From assembly GCF_013409865.1 (NCBI RefSeq), contig NZ_JACCBM010000001.1, forward strand, positions 1,612,001 to 1,676,000: 64,000 nt of DNA. The letters are read 5' to 3'. The notes below the pieces were generated by a model. That model ran no database searches and was not told where the DNA came from. It saw nothing but the letters and a program-made list of their open reading frames with translations. The translations under genes were made by a program, and so were the position numbers. Source of the DNA: Herbiconiux flava (GTDB lineage Bacteria; Actinomycetota; Actinomycetes; Actinomycetales; Microbacteriaceae). Below, piece after piece: positions 8,173 to 16,741 of the stretch; within the stretch, counting starts at the first letter, position 1, and the number at the start of each line of letters is the position of its first letter.

Positions 8173-8778
8173 ATGCTTGAGCTCGTGACGACAGACCGAG
8201 GGCAGCGCGACGACGCCGAAGGCGTCGAGGCCGCCGCGACCCTCGAGAGCCTGCTGCTGCAGGTGGCCCAGGGCGACGCGCAGTCGTTCTCCGAGCTCTA
8301 CGACCGCACAGCGGCCCGGGTGCTCGGTCTCGTCAGGCGCGTCCTGGTCGACCACTCGCAGTCCGAGGAGGTCACCCAGGAGGTGCTGCTCGAGGTCTGG
8401 CGCACCGCGCCGCGCTTCGAGCAGGCACGCGGCAGTGCCATGTCGTGGATCCTCACGATGGCCCACCGCCGCGCGGTCGACCGGGTGCGCTCGTCGCAGT
8501 CCAGTCACGACCGTGACGAGAAGATCGGCCTTCGCGACATCGAGGCCGACTACGACAGCGTCAGCGAGACCGTCGAGATCCGAATCGAGCACGAGAGGGT
8601 GAAGAGAGCCATGACACAGCTCACCGCCCTCCAGCGCGAGGCCATCTCGCTCGCCTACTACGGCGGCTACAGCCACACCGAGGTCGCCACCCTGCTCTCC
8701 GTGCCCGTGGGCACGGTCAAGACACGATTGCGCGATGGAATGATCCGACTTCGAGACGCCCTGGGGGTGACATCATGA
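8173..8778 (+). CDS. sigK: ECF RNA polymerase sigma factor SigK
   Basis: A 201-residue group-4 sigma factor. Region 2 includes 'FSELYDRTAARVLGLVRRVL', 'SEEVTQEVLLEVWRTAPRF' and 'AMSWILTMAHRRAVDRVR'. Region 4 contains 'LTALQREAISLAYYGGYSHTEVATLL' followed by the 'VPVGTVKTRLRDGMIRLRDAL' helix-turn-helix. It matches the SigK/SigL group that is held inactive by a membrane RskA protein, encoded directly downstream with an ATGA overlap. Two starts are possible (ATG 8173, GTG 8185), neither with a strong ribosome site. Expression may also be shaped by the structured leader before it. In mycobacteria this regulon covers secreted and cell-envelope proteins; targets here are unknown. Confidence 0.9.
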   Translation: MLELVTTDRGQRDDAEGVEAAATLESLLLQVAQGDAQSFSELYDRTAARVLGLVRRVLVDHSQSEEVTQEVLLEVWRTAPRFEQARGSAMSWILTMAHRRAVDRVRSSQSSHDRDEKIGLRDIEADYDSVSETVEIRIEHERVKRAMTQLTALQREAISLAYYGGYSHTEVATLLSVPVGTVKTRLRDGMIRLRDALGVTS

Positions 8779-9680
8779 CCGACCGCACCGACGACACGAA
8801 CGGCGAGGGCTTCGACCCCCGCGTCTCCACCGGCGCCTACGCCCTCGATGCTCTCACCGCCGCCGAGACCGCCGAGTTCGATCAGGCGATCCGCTCCTCC
8901 GCCTCCCTGCGCGAGGAGAGCGACGAGCTCCGCGAGACCGCGTCCCTCATCGGTCTCTCGGTCACACCCGTCGAGCCCTCGCCCGAGCTGAAGCGCGAGC
9001 TCATGGCGAAGCTGCTGCTCACCCCGCAGCTGCCCGCACTCCCCGTCCAGTCGTCCCGCTCCGAGACGGCGACGGATGCTCGAGCAGCCCTCCCCGACAT
9101 CACCCCCGCGGCCCCCGCCGACGAGGGCCTGCCGACCGCCCTGGGCCAGTCCGCCCCCGTCGAGGCGCGCTCCGCCGGAGGTGCCGAGAACCGAGCCCGC
9201 CTGCGCTGGTTCGCCCGCCCCACGACCCTGGTGGCGGCCGTCGCCGCAGCCGCGGCTCTCTTCGTCGGCGGCGGCTTCGTCGGCAGCGCGATCGTGAACA
9301 GCACCTCCACCACCGACGTCGCCGACTCCTCGGCGAGCGAGCTCGCTCGCATCACGGCGGCCGACGACGTGCAGCGCGCCTCCGTGGCCGTGGCCGGGGG
9401 CGGGAACGCCACCGTGGTCTGGTCGAACGAGCTCGGCCGCTCGGCGGTGCTCGCCGAGGGCCTGCCCGAGCTGCCCGAGGGCAAGGTCTACGAGGCCTGG
9501 TACATCGACGCGAAGGGCCCGGTCGCGGCCGGCACCTTCACCGCCGCCGAGTCGGGCACCTCGTGGCACGTGCTCGAGGGCGCGATGAGCGCCGGCGACG
9601 TCGTCGGCGTCACGGTCGAGCCGGCGGGCGGCTCGCAGCAGCCCACCACCGAGCCCATCTTCGCGGTCGAGTCGGCCTAG
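8775..9680 (+). CDS. rskA: anti-sigma-K factor RskA
   Basis: 301 residues, overlapping sigK by 4 bases. The N-terminal ~90 residues form the anti-sigma domain ('VSTGAYALDALTAAETAEFD' onwards). A Ser/Ala/Pro-rich linker follows, then one membrane helix near residues 153-173 ('TTLVAAVAAAAALFVGGGFV'), and an extracytoplasmic RskA domain with 'VVWSNELGRSAVL' and 'EAWYIDAKGPVAAGTF'. It should hold SigK at the membrane until site-1/site-2 proteolysis frees it. The linker, about residues 85-150, is longer than in short homologues. Confidence 0.92.
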   Translation: MTDRTDDTNGEGFDPRVSTGAYALDALTAAETAEFDQAIRSSASLREESDELRETASLIGLSVTPVEPSPELKRELMAKLLLTPQLPALPVQSSRSETATDARAALPDITPAAPADEGLPTALGQSAPVEARSAGGAENRARLRWFARPTTLVAAVAAAAALFVGGGFVGSAIVNSTSTTDVADSSASELARITAADDVQRASVAVAGGGNATVVWSNELGRSAVLAEGLPELPEGKVYEAWYIDAKGPVAAGTFTAAESGTSWHVLEGAMSAGDVVGVTVEPAGGSQQPTTEPIFAVESA

Positions 9681-9693
9681 CCGGCCCGACGGC

Positions 9694-11460
9694 TCAGTCG
9701 GATGGCCCGCACGGTGTCAGTTCTGCCACGGCCTGACTGAGAGCCGCCGTTCCTCCTAGCAGAGTGGCGACGCCCACCCCGGTGCGCTGCAGCGAACCGA
9801 GCACCGAGTCGGGGACGCAGTCAGGACGGACGGCGTACAGCGGCATCGCCGACTTCGCGGCCCAGGCCGACCCGGACAGTGCATCGGGGAACGTCGTGCC
9901 GGTTGCGAAGAACGCCTGCGATTCATGGGGGAAGACGGCAACGTTGATCGCGACGGACGTCTCGTACCGGTCGGCCCCGAAAAGGCGGTTCGCCCTGGTG
10001 AACGACGCGAGTTCCGCCTCGATCTCCGATGACACCGCGATGGGCCCGCCGACGACGGTGGCCCTGTAGAGGGACAGTGCGCGGAGGAGTTCGGCGGTCG
10101 GCGCGTCGAGAGTCGGGGCGGCGCCGTCGACGAGGAGCACCGGGAGTCGTGAGACACCGGCCGCGGCGCCGGCGCTCAGAGCGTCGGGGAAGTCCCGCCC
10201 GGTCGCGATGAACACCTGTGAAGGGCCGTCGGGGAACGCGTGCGTCAGAACGTTGCGGGAGACCGCGTAGCGATCGGAGCCGTCGATGCGTTCGGTCGGC
10301 GCGATGCCTTCGAGTTCCTCTTGAACGTCCGGTGTTAGGGCGGCGGGCCCTCCGACCATCACGATCCTCTGGGGAGCAAGGCGCGCAAGCTCGGCGCTCA
10401 CCTCGGGGAGCAGCGAGTCTCCAGTGGTGAGAAGGAGTGGCCCGCCCTCCTTGACCGCCGCCGGGCCCGCGGTCAGGGCGTCGGCGAATCCCGACCCGGT
10501 GACGACGTACGCCACTCGGGCGCCGTTAGGGTAGGACGCTTTCGACACGTTCACCGCGACGTCGTAGCGATCCTCACCGCCGAGCCGCTCGGTCGTTATC
10601 GGATGCTCGAGTCGAACGGGCATCCGCAGTTCGAATCGTCCCATCCGGCCCTGCGGGTCGGACCGATCACGAGGCTGGTAGAAGGCGACCCACAGGGACA
10701 TGTCGGCGACGTCGTCATCGACGAGTCCTGCAGGGATGGCGACGAAAAGTTCCGACCCGTCGTCTGACCTCGTGTATTCGAGGTCGATCGTGCGATCGTC
10801 GGCGTTCCCGTCCAGTCGTACCTGCGGCACGATCTCGCGGTCGGGTTCGTTCAACCCGGACGGAGCGGTCCAGAAGCCGTCCTCGGCGTCGAGCACGAAG
10901 TCGCTGCCGGGCCGCAGCACCGCCGGTGAGGGACTCCCGGTGGAGGAGTCCCGGAGGTCGCTCGCCACCGCATTCTGCAGGGAGAGGTCGTAGTCGAAGG
11001 CATCCTGGGCCGGAGAGCCGGAGGAGTCTCCGGTGGTGAAGCTCGCCCAGAGCAGGGCGGAGTCCCTCGACAGATCAGGTTCTCCCGTCTCCTGGTCCGG
11101 AACCGAGATCACCACCGAGAGCCCCTGGTGAGGGGGCAGATCAAGCGGGAGGGGGATGTCGATCGAGGTGGCGTTACCCGGCGCCGTGCCGGTCGATCCC
11201 TCGCCGAGACCGAGGTTCCAGGCGAACGAATCGATCTGGAAGGCGGCGAGTTCGGCCGGCAAGGTGAGATGAAGGCTCTGTGGCGAAGCCGGGATCGGAG
11301 TCGTCGGCCAGTGGGCCGTCAGCGACTTCGTGATGATGTGGACGGCTGCGTGCTGCGTGGGCGATGGTTCGATATCCGAGGCCGCCGCGCCGTGGAGGGG
11401 AAGGAGCGGCGCCAGTAGCAGTGCCGCACTCGCGCTCGCCAGTGTGATGAGTCTCCTCAT
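9694..11460 (-). CDS. secreted protein with three cell-wall-binding (CWB2) repeats
   Basis: 588 residues. A Sec signal peptide (residues 1-28, ending 'LHGAAASD') is followed by a ~260-residue unique beta-rich domain I do not recognise, and then three CWB2 repeats (PF04122). These begin at 'ERLGGEDRYDVAVNVSK', 'ERIDGSDRYAVSRNVL' and 'NRLFGADRYETSVAIN', each with the typical 'FPDALSAG' and 'VGG' strands. CWB2 triplets bind anionic wall polymers, so the protein should be surface-anchored. It converges with rskA, only 13 bases away, and follows the pst operon terminator. The N-terminal domain presumably carries the specific function. Confidence 0.88.
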   Translation of the reverse strand: MRRLITLASASAALLLAPLLPLHGAAASDIEPSPTQHAAVHIITKSLTAHWPTTPIPASPQSLHLTLPAELAAFQIDSFAWNLGLGEGSTGTAPGNATSIDIPLPLDLPPHQGLSVVISVPDQETGEPDLSRDSALLWASFTTGDSSGSPAQDAFDYDLSLQNAVASDLRDSSTGSPSPAVLRPGSDFVLDAEDGFWTAPSGLNEPDREIVPQVRLDGNADDRTIDLEYTRSDDGSELFVAIPAGLVDDDVADMSLWVAFYQPRDRSDPQGRMGRFELRMPVRLEHPITTERLGGEDRYDVAVNVSKASYPNGARVAYVVTGSGFADALTAGPAAVKEGGPLLLTTGDSLLPEVSAELARLAPQRIVMVGGPAALTPDVQEELEGIAPTERIDGSDRYAVSRNVLTHAFPDGPSQVFIATGRDFPDALSAGAAAGVSRLPVLLVDGAAPTLDAPTAELLRALSLYRATVVGGPIAVSSEIEAELASFTRANRLFGADRYETSVAINVAVFPHESQAFFATGTTFPDALSGSAWAAKSAMPLYAVRPDCVPDSVLGSLQRTGVGVATLLGGTAALSQAVAELTPCGPSD

Positions 11461-11481
11461 GCCCGTCCCCGTTCGTCCCCG

Positions 11482-11536
11482 CCCCGCAGGCTGCTGGCCG
11501 CGACCGTGCGGCAGCAGCTCAGCCTAGCCTGCGGGG
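11482..11536 (-). terminator. large hairpin after pstB (pst operon terminator)
   Basis: CCCCGCAGGCT (11482-11492) pairs with AGCCTGCGGGG (11526-11536). A GCTGCTG/CAGCAGC stem inside (11490-11496 with 11512-11518) offers an alternative fold. It begins 20 bases after the pstB stop and also lies between pstB and the start of the CWB2 gene, so it may insulate that gene from pst transcription. There is no T-tract, as is usual in this group. Confidence 0.6.
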
Positions 11537-11555
11537 ACGGCGAGAGGAGGTCAGC

Positions 11556-12335
11556 TCAACCGAAACGGCCGCTCACGTAGTCCTCGGTGTCCTTGACGGT
11601 GGGGTTCGAGAAGATCGTCGTGGTGTCGTCGTACTCGATCAGCTTGCCGGGCTTGCCCGTGCCCGCGATGTTGAAGAAGGCGGTGCGGTCGCTGACGCGT
11701 GAGGCCTGCTGCATGTTGTGGGTCACGATGACGACCGTGTACTCCGACTTGAGCTCCTCGATCAGGTCCTCGATGGCGAGGGTCGAGATCGGGTCGAGGG
11801 CCGAGCAGGGCTCGTCCATCAGGATGACGTCGGGGGAGACCGCGATCGCGCGGGCGATGCAGAGGCGCTGCTGCTGGCCGCCCGAGAGGCCGGAGCCGGG
11901 CGCGTTCAGGCGGTCCTTGACCTCGTTCCAGAGGTTGGCGCCGCGCAGCGACTTCTCGATCAGCGCGTCGGAGTCGCTCTTCGACATGCGCTTGTTGTTG
12001 AGCTTCACGCCGGCCAGCACGTTCTCGCCGATCGACATGGTGGGGAACGGGTTGGGGCGCTGGAAGACCATGCCCACCTGACGGCGCACGAGCACCGGGT
12101 CGACGCCGGGGCCGTAGAGGTTGTTGCCGTCGATCAGCACCTCGCCCTCGACGTGGGCGCCGGGGATGACCTCGTGCATGCGGTTCAGCGTGCGGAGGAA
12201 GGTCGACTTGCCGCAGCCCGACGGGCCGATGAAGGCGGTGACGGTGCGGGGCTCGATCTTGAGGGAGACACCCTCCACGGCCAGGAAGCTGCTGTAGTAG
12301 ACGTTGAGATCGTTGACTTCGATGCGCTTGGACAC
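11556..12335 (-). CDS. pstB: phosphate ABC transporter ATP-binding protein
   Basis: 259-residue ATPase of the high-affinity PstSCAB phosphate importer. Walker A is 'GPSGCGKST', the Q-loop is '[15 protein letters not shown]' with the PstB-specific 'RPNPFP', the signature is '[14 protein letters not shown]', and Walker B is '[13 protein letters not shown]', with 'VTHNMQQA' as H-loop. The start is a GTG. It is the last gene of the pstSCAB operon, 39 bases after pstA. It probably also takes part in signalling to SenX3-RegX3 through PhoU, whose genes lie 16 kb away in this window. Confidence 0.97.
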   Translation of the reverse strand: MSKRIEVNDLNVYYSSFLAVEGVSLKIEPRTVTAFIGPSGCGKSTFLRTLNRMHEVIPGAHVEGEVLIDGNNLYGPGVDPVLVRRQVGMVFQRPNPFPTMSIGENVLAGVKLNNKRMSKSDSDALIEKSLRGANLWNEVKDRLNAPGSGLSGGQQQRLCIARAIAVSPDVILMDEPCSALDPISTLAIEDLIEELKSEYTVVIVTHNMQQASRVSDRTAFFNIAGTGKPGKLIEYDDTTTIFSNPTVKDTEDYVSGRFG

Positions 12336-12374
12336 TCGAGTTCCTTCGGGTTGCGGTGGGTTCGACAGGCCGCG

Positions 12375-13475
12375 TCAGCGGCCGAGCTTGGGGGAGAAGA
12401 CCTTCGCGACGATGCGCGCCACGAGGTTCAGGGCCATCACGATCACGACGAGGGTGAGGGCACCGGCCCACGCGCGGTCGAGGTAGGCCTGGGCATCCGT
12501 GCCCTGGTTCGCGTACTGCGTGTAGACGAACACCGGCAGCGTCATCATGCGCTCGTTGAACAGGTTGTAGTTCATGCTCTGCGTGAAGCCGGCGATGATC
12601 AGCAGCGGGGCGGTCTCGCCGATGACGCGGGAGATGGCGAGCATCACACCGGTCGTGATGCCGGCGATCGAGGTGGGCAGCACGACCTTGACGATGGTGA
12701 GCCACTTCGGCACGCCGAGGGCGTAGGCGGCCTCGCGCAGCTCGTTCGGCACCAGCTTCAGCATCTCCTCGCTGGAGCGCACGACGACCGGGATCATCAG
12801 CACCGACAGCGCCACGGCGCCGCCGAAGCCGAAGCGGATGCCGGGCTGGTTCAGGATGAGCGCGAAGAACGCGAAGGCGAACAGACCGGCGACGATCGAG
12901 GGGATGCCCGTCATCACGTCGACCAGGAAGGTGATCGAGCGGGCGAGGTGGCCGCGGCCGTACTCGACGAGGTAGATGGCGGTGAGCAGGCCGACCGGCA
13001 CCGAGATGAGCGTCGCCATGCCGGTGATCTCGAGCGTGCCGACGATGGCGTGCAGGGCCCCACCGCCCTCGCCGACCACGTTGCGCATCGACTCGCTGAA
13101 GAACGGCAGGTCGAAGCGGGGGATGCCGTTCGAGATGACGGTGAACAGCAGCGAGATCAGGGGCAGCAGCGCGATCACGAAGGCCAGCGTCACGAGCGAG
13201 GTGACGAAGCGGTTCATCGCGGGCCGCGGGCCCTCGTAGGCCCGGGAGACGATGTAGTTCACGAGAACCCAGAGCGCGGTGCCGAAGAAGACGGCTCCGA
13301 CGACGTTGAAGTTCTCGTTGACGCCGGCGGCCATCAGGATGACGAAGACCGAGCCGACGATGACCCAGCTGGTGACGAGCAGCAGCCAGGGCACGTACTT
13401 GGGCAGGATGCCCGTGGTGAGCGAGTTGGCGATGGGTTCCGCCTGCCGCGTGGGGGGAGTGGTGGTCGTCGTCAT
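12375..13475 (-). CDS. pstA: phosphate ABC transporter permease PstA
   Basis: 366 residues with an additional pair of N-terminal helices (residues ~28-90) before the usual six-helix permease core. The EAA-type loop is seen in 'ELREAAYALGVPKWLTIVKVVLP', which docks on PstB. 'GGGALHAIVGTLEITGMATLI' marks the start of the binding-protein-dependent transport domain. It is separated from pstC by only two bases and so is translationally coupled to it. The N-terminus starts 'MTTTTTPP'. Confidence 0.95.
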   Translation of the reverse strand: MTTTTTPPTRQAEPIANSLTTGILPKYVPWLLLVTSWVIVGSVFVILMAAGVNENFNVVGAVFFGTALWVLVNYIVSRAYEGPRPAMNRFVTSLVTLAFVIALLPLISLLFTVISNGIPRFDLPFFSESMRNVVGEGGGALHAIVGTLEITGMATLISVPVGLLTAIYLVEYGRGHLARSITFLVDVMTGIPSIVAGLFAFAFFALILNQPGIRFGFGGAVALSVLMIPVVVRSSEEMLKLVPNELREAAYALGVPKWLTIVKVVLPTSIAGITTGVMLAISRVIGETAPLLIIAGFTQSMNYNLFNERMMTLPVFVYTQYANQGTDAQAYLDRAWAGALTLVVIVMALNLVARIVAKVFSPKLGR

Positions 13476-13477
13476 GA

Positions 13478-14434
13478 CTAGTTGGCTCCCGAGAAGGCCT
13501 TGCGGCGGTTGACGATGGCGCGGGCGATGAAGTTCACCGCGAAGGTGATGACGAACAGGATCAGGCCGGTCGCGATCAGCACGTTCACACCGACGCCGTG
13601 GGCCTCGGGGAAGTTCAGGGCGATGTTCGCGGCGATCGTGGTGGGGTTCGTCGACTGCAGCAGGGCGAAGGAGATCAGCACCTGCGGCGAGAGCACCATG
13701 GCGACGGCCATGGTCTCGCCGAGGGCGCGGCCGAGGCCGAGCATGGACGCCGAGACGATGCCGGGACGGCCGAACGGCAGCACGGCCGTGCGGATCATCT
13801 CCCAGCGGGTGGCGCCGAGCGCGAGCGCCGCCTCCTCGTGCAGCTTCGGCGTCTGCAGGAAGATCTCACGGCTGAGGGCGGTGATGATCGGCAGGATCAT
13901 GACGGCCAGCACGATGGCGACCGTGAGGATGGTGCGGCCGGTGCCCGAGACGGGGCCGGCGAACAGCGGGAACCAGCCGAACAGGTCGACCAGGGTCGAC
14001 CAGAAGGGCTGGACGAACGGTGCGAGCACCGTGATGCCCCAGAGGCCGAACACGACGCTCGGCACGGCGGCCAGCAGGTCGATCACGTAGCCGAGGCCCT
14101 GGGCGAGCCGGCGGGGCGCGTAGTGCGAGATGAAGAGGGCGATGCCGATCGCGAGCGGCACGGCGATCAGGAGGGCGAGGAACGCCGCCCAGATGGTGCC
14201 GAAGACCAGCGGGCCGACATAGGCCCAGAAGTTCTCGGCGCCGCCCTTGAGGTCTTCCGGCTTCGCGGTGAAGGCGGGGATGCTCTGGGCGATCAGGAAG
14301 ACCGTGACCGCGGCGAGGGTGACGAGGATGAGCGAGCCCGCGACGACCGTGGCGGTCGAGAAGATGCGGTCTCCCGGCCGTTGCTTGGCCTTGAGCCGCG
14401 GTGGCGCGGCCGGCTTGACGGGGGCGGTGGTCAT
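13478..14434 (-). CDS. pstC: phosphate ABC transporter permease PstC
   Basis: 318 residues, six membrane helices, with the PstC signatures 'IPAFTAKPEDLKGGAENFWAY' split around the first periplasmic loop and the cytosolic EAA-type loop 'HEEAALALGATRWEMIRTAV'. Together with PstA it forms the membrane channel for phosphate delivered by PstS. A strong 45-base hairpin separates it from the upstream pstS gene, which should make its mRNA less abundant than that of pstS. It is followed at two bases by pstA. Confidence 0.96.
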   Translation of the reverse strand: MTTAPVKPAAPPRLKAKQRPGDRIFSTATVVAGSLILVTLAAVTVFLIAQSIPAFTAKPEDLKGGAENFWAYVGPLVFGTIWAAFLALLIAVPLAIGIALFISHYAPRRLAQGLGYVIDLLAAVPSVVFGLWGITVLAPFVQPFWSTLVDLFGWFPLFAGPVSGTGRTILTVAIVLAVMILPIITALSREIFLQTPKLHEEAALALGATRWEMIRTAVLPFGRPGIVSASMLGLGRALGETMAVAMVLSPQVLISFALLQSTNPTTIAANIALNFPEAHGVGVNVLIATGLILFVITFAVNFIARAIVNRRKAFSGAN

Positions 14435-14515
14435 GGAGCTCGTCTCCTGTCGTCCTGGGTGAGGAGTCAGCGGGTGCAGATGTGGGGCGGGGTTCGGGAT
14501 GGGCCCTGACCCGGT

Positions 14516-14560
14516 TCTGTCCGGTTCCGGATCCCGCGGGCGGGACCGGAACCGGACAGA
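14516..14560 (-). terminator. strong hairpin between pstS and pstC
   Basis: A nearly perfect palindrome. TCTGTCCGGTTCCGG (14516-14530) pairs with 14546-14560, extended by TCCCG/CGGGA (14532-14536 with 14541-14545) around a CGGG loop with one bulged A. It lies 14 bases beyond the pstS stop and has no T-tract. In binding-protein-dependent transporter operons, hairpins at this place partially terminate or protect the upstream mRNA, giving an excess of binding protein. That role is inferred. Confidence 0.75.
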
Positions 14561-14574
14561 GGTGACAAGCGGTG

Positions 14575-15681
14575 TTACTTGATGGTCTCGATCGCGGCGG
14601 CGACCTTCGTCGACAGCTCGGAGGAGAGCGGCGCGGCGCCGGCCGACTCGGCGGCGACCGACTGGCCGTCCTCCGAGGCGAGGTAGCCGATGTAGGCCTT
14701 CACGAGCTCACCCTGAGCGGCGTCGGCGTACTCCTGGCAGGCGATCGCGTAGGAGACGAGCACCAGCGGGTATTGGGTCGGGTCGGTGGTGGAGCGGTCC
14801 AGCGCGATGGCGATGTCGTTCGCCTCGCGGCCCTCGACCAGCGGCGACTCCTCGACCACGGCGGCCGCGGCCTCGGCGCTGTACTCGACGAACTCCTCGC
14901 CGACCTTGATCTTCGCGACACCGAGGTCGCCGGCCTTGGAGGCGTCGGCGTAGCCGATGGTGTTCACGCCGTTGGTGACGGCCTGGATGACACCGGAGGT
15001 GCCCTGAGCGCCCTCACCCGACTGGAAGGGGAAGGTGTCGGCGGCCTTCTCGGCCCAGGCCTCGGGAGCGACCTTGCCGAGGTAGTCGGTGAAGTTCTTG
15101 GTGGTGCCCGAGTCGTCCGAACGGTGAACGGCGGTGATCGGAGCGGAGGGGAGCGTCGCGTCGGCGTTCAGCGCGGCGATGGCCGGGTCGTTCCAGGTGG
15201 TGATCTTGCCCGAGAAGATGTTCGCGATGGTGGCCGCGTCCAGGTTCAGGTCGGTGACGCCCTCGACGTTGAACACGACGGCGATCGGGGAGATGTAGAC
15301 CGGGATGTCGATGGCCTTGGTGTCGGGCGCGCAGCTGGCGAACTCGCCGGCCAGCTCCTCGTCGCTCAGCGCCGAGTCGGAGCCGGCGAAGGCGGCGGCA
15401 CCCGAGATGAAGCTCTCGCGGCCGGCGCCGGAGCCCTGGGGGTCGTAGTTGACGGTGACGTCGGGGTTCGCGGTCTGGAACGCGGCGATCCAGGCCTCCT
15501 GGGCCGAGCCCTGCGAGGAGGCGCCGATGCCGGTGAGGGTGCCGGTGAGAGCCGAGGCGGACGCGGCGTCGGAGGAGCCGCCGGCGGCGGGGGCGCCGCC
15601 TTCGTTCGAGGCGCAGGCGCTCAGGGCGAGGGCTGCGGTGATGGCGATGACCGCGGGGGCGGCATAGCGCTTGAGCTTCAC
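14575..15681 (-). CDS. pstS: phosphate-binding lipoprotein PstS
   Basis: The extracytoplasmic phosphate receptor of PstSCAB. I set the start at GTG 15681: AAAGGGAG lies 7 bases upstream, and this gives a clean signal peptide 'MKLKRYAAPAVIAITAALAL' followed by lipobox 'LSAC'. A longer open frame to 15750 is unlikely. In 368 residues I see the phosphate-binding loops 'GIGASSQGS', 'DPQGSGAGRESFISG' and 'HRSDDSGTTKNFTDYL'. A PHO box lies about 90 bases before the start. First gene of the pst operon and the one expected to be most strongly induced by phosphate starvation. Confidence 0.96.
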   Translation of the reverse strand: MKLKRYAAPAVIAITAALALSACASNEGGAPAAGGSSDAASASALTGTLTGIGASSQGSAQEAWIAAFQTANPDVTVNYDPQGSGAGRESFISGAAAFAGSDSALSDEELAGEFASCAPDTKAIDIPVYISPIAVVFNVEGVTDLNLDAATIANIFSGKITTWNDPAIAALNADATLPSAPITAVHRSDDSGTTKNFTDYLGKVAPEAWAEKAADTFPFQSGEGAQGTSGVIQAVTNGVNTIGYADASKAGDLGVAKIKVGEEFVEYSAEAAAAVVEESPLVEGREANDIAIALDRSTTDPTQYPLVLVSYAIACQEYADAAQGELVKAYIGYLASEDGQSVAAESAGAAPLSSELSTKVAAAIETIK

Positions 15682-15773
15682 GAGGAATCTCCCTTTCGGA
15701 GTGATGTCAGGTCGGGCCGGTGCGGGCCCGTCTGAGACGCTAAGCGCCACGGCTTAAGAGCCTGCCGCCCAGG

Positions 15774-15791
15774 GGTGAACGGAAGGTGAAC
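15774..15791 (-). promoter_or_regulatory. PHO box upstream of pstS
   Basis: On the minus strand GTTCACC-TTCC-GTTCACC forms two perfect 7-base direct repeats with an 11-base period. This is the core pattern of the actinobacterial PHO box bound by PhoP or RegX3-type regulators under phosphate limitation. It lies upstream of the pstS start and just past the 3' end of the Nudix gene. The repeats are seen; binding by the RegX3 encoded at 30.3 kb is inferred. Confidence 0.8.
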
Positions 15792-15814
15792 AGCCGGGTT
15801 TCCTCGTGAGAGAT

Positions 15815-16741
15815 CTACTGCGGGACGTGCGTCTCGATCGCGATGATGCCCGATCCGGGCCGGTCGACCGAGAGGTGCAGCACCGAGAACCCGGCCACCG
15901 GCAGGTCGCCCGCACGGGACGCACTGACCCGCGACGCCGTGCCGGTCGCCAGGGCGACCTCGCGCACGATCTCGGGCAGCACCGGCCCGTGGCTGCAGAG
16001 CACCGTGGTGATCCGCTTGCGGATGCGCTTGCCGACCACCTCGCGGATGCCGTCGTCGCCCGACTCGAACGCGTCCTGGCTGATCGCATCCGTCGTCTTC
16101 ACGTCGAGGTGCAGGGTCTTGGACAGCGGTTCGACGGTCTGCCGGCAGCGCTTGGCGGTGGAGCTGATGATGCGGGAGGGGCCGAAGCTGGCCAGGGCGG
16201 GGACGATCGACTTCGCCTCGCCGCGTCCGCGCTCGGTGAGGTGCCGGGAGGCGTCGGGCCCGTCGAACTGGTAGGGCGGCACGGCCTTGGCGTGACGGAG
16301 GGCGATCACGGCGAAGGTGCGCGTGACACCCTCGTCGACGAGCATCCGGAACCTCTCGACGATCTCGGCGTCGCGCTCGTAGGTGAGGGCGCCCAGGGCC
16401 TTGCGGATGGGCAGCCACTCCAGGGCCGCCACCTCGCCGTTCGGCAGGAACGAGGAGGCGAGCACGGCGGCGTCGGTGACCTCGGCGGCCCAGTAGTGCA
16501 CGACCTTCTCGCGCCCGTTGGGCATGGTGTAGTTCGTCATGCCGAGCGGTACGCCGAGGGTGACGGCGAGCCCGGTCTCCTCGACGACCTCGCGCACCGC
16601 GGTCTGCGGCAGCGTCTCGCCGGGGTCGACCTTGCCCTTGGGCAGCGAGACGTCGCGGTGGGCGGTGCGATGGATGACCAGCACCTTCACCTTGCCGTCG
16701 ACGACCCGCCAGCACACCGCCCCCGCGGCGAAGACCGTCAC
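15815..16741 (-). CDS. Nudix hydrolase fused to histidine phosphatase (MutT1/RvMutT1-like)
   Basis: 308 residues in two domains. The N-terminal Nudix domain (~1-135) has the box '[18 protein letters not shown]' after 'LPKGKVDP'. The C-terminal histidine phosphatase domain (~143-300) starts 'VIALRHAKA' with the phospho-histidine, has '[13 protein letters not shown]', '[11 protein letters not shown]' and the second His in '[10 protein letters not shown]'. The mycobacterial homologue hydrolyses 8-oxo-GTP and diadenosine polyphosphates. The GTG start overlaps the ppk stop (GTGA), so it is coupled to ppk; the pair may handle polyphosphate- and nucleotide-derived phosphate together. Confidence 0.92.
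   Translation of the reverse strand: MTVFAAGAVCWRVVDGKVKVLVIHRTAHRDVSLPKGKVDPGETLPQTAVREVVEETGLAVTLGVPLGMTNYTMPNGREKVVHYWAAEVTDAAVLASSFLPNGEVAALEWLPIRKALGALTYERDAEIVERFRMLVDEGVTRTFAVIALRHAKAVPPYQFDGPDASRHLTERGRGEAKSIVPALASFGPSRIISSTAKRCRQTVEPLSKTLHLDVKTTDAISQDAFESGDDGIREVVGKRIRKRITTVLCSHGPVLPEIVREVALATGTASRVSASRAGDLPVAGFSVLHLSVDRPGSGIIAIETHVPQ

Noticed and set aside
15682..15750. A 23-residue N-terminal extension of PstS
   Set aside because: The extension has no ribosome site and would put the signal peptide inside the protein; GTG 15681 gives a normal lipoprotein.
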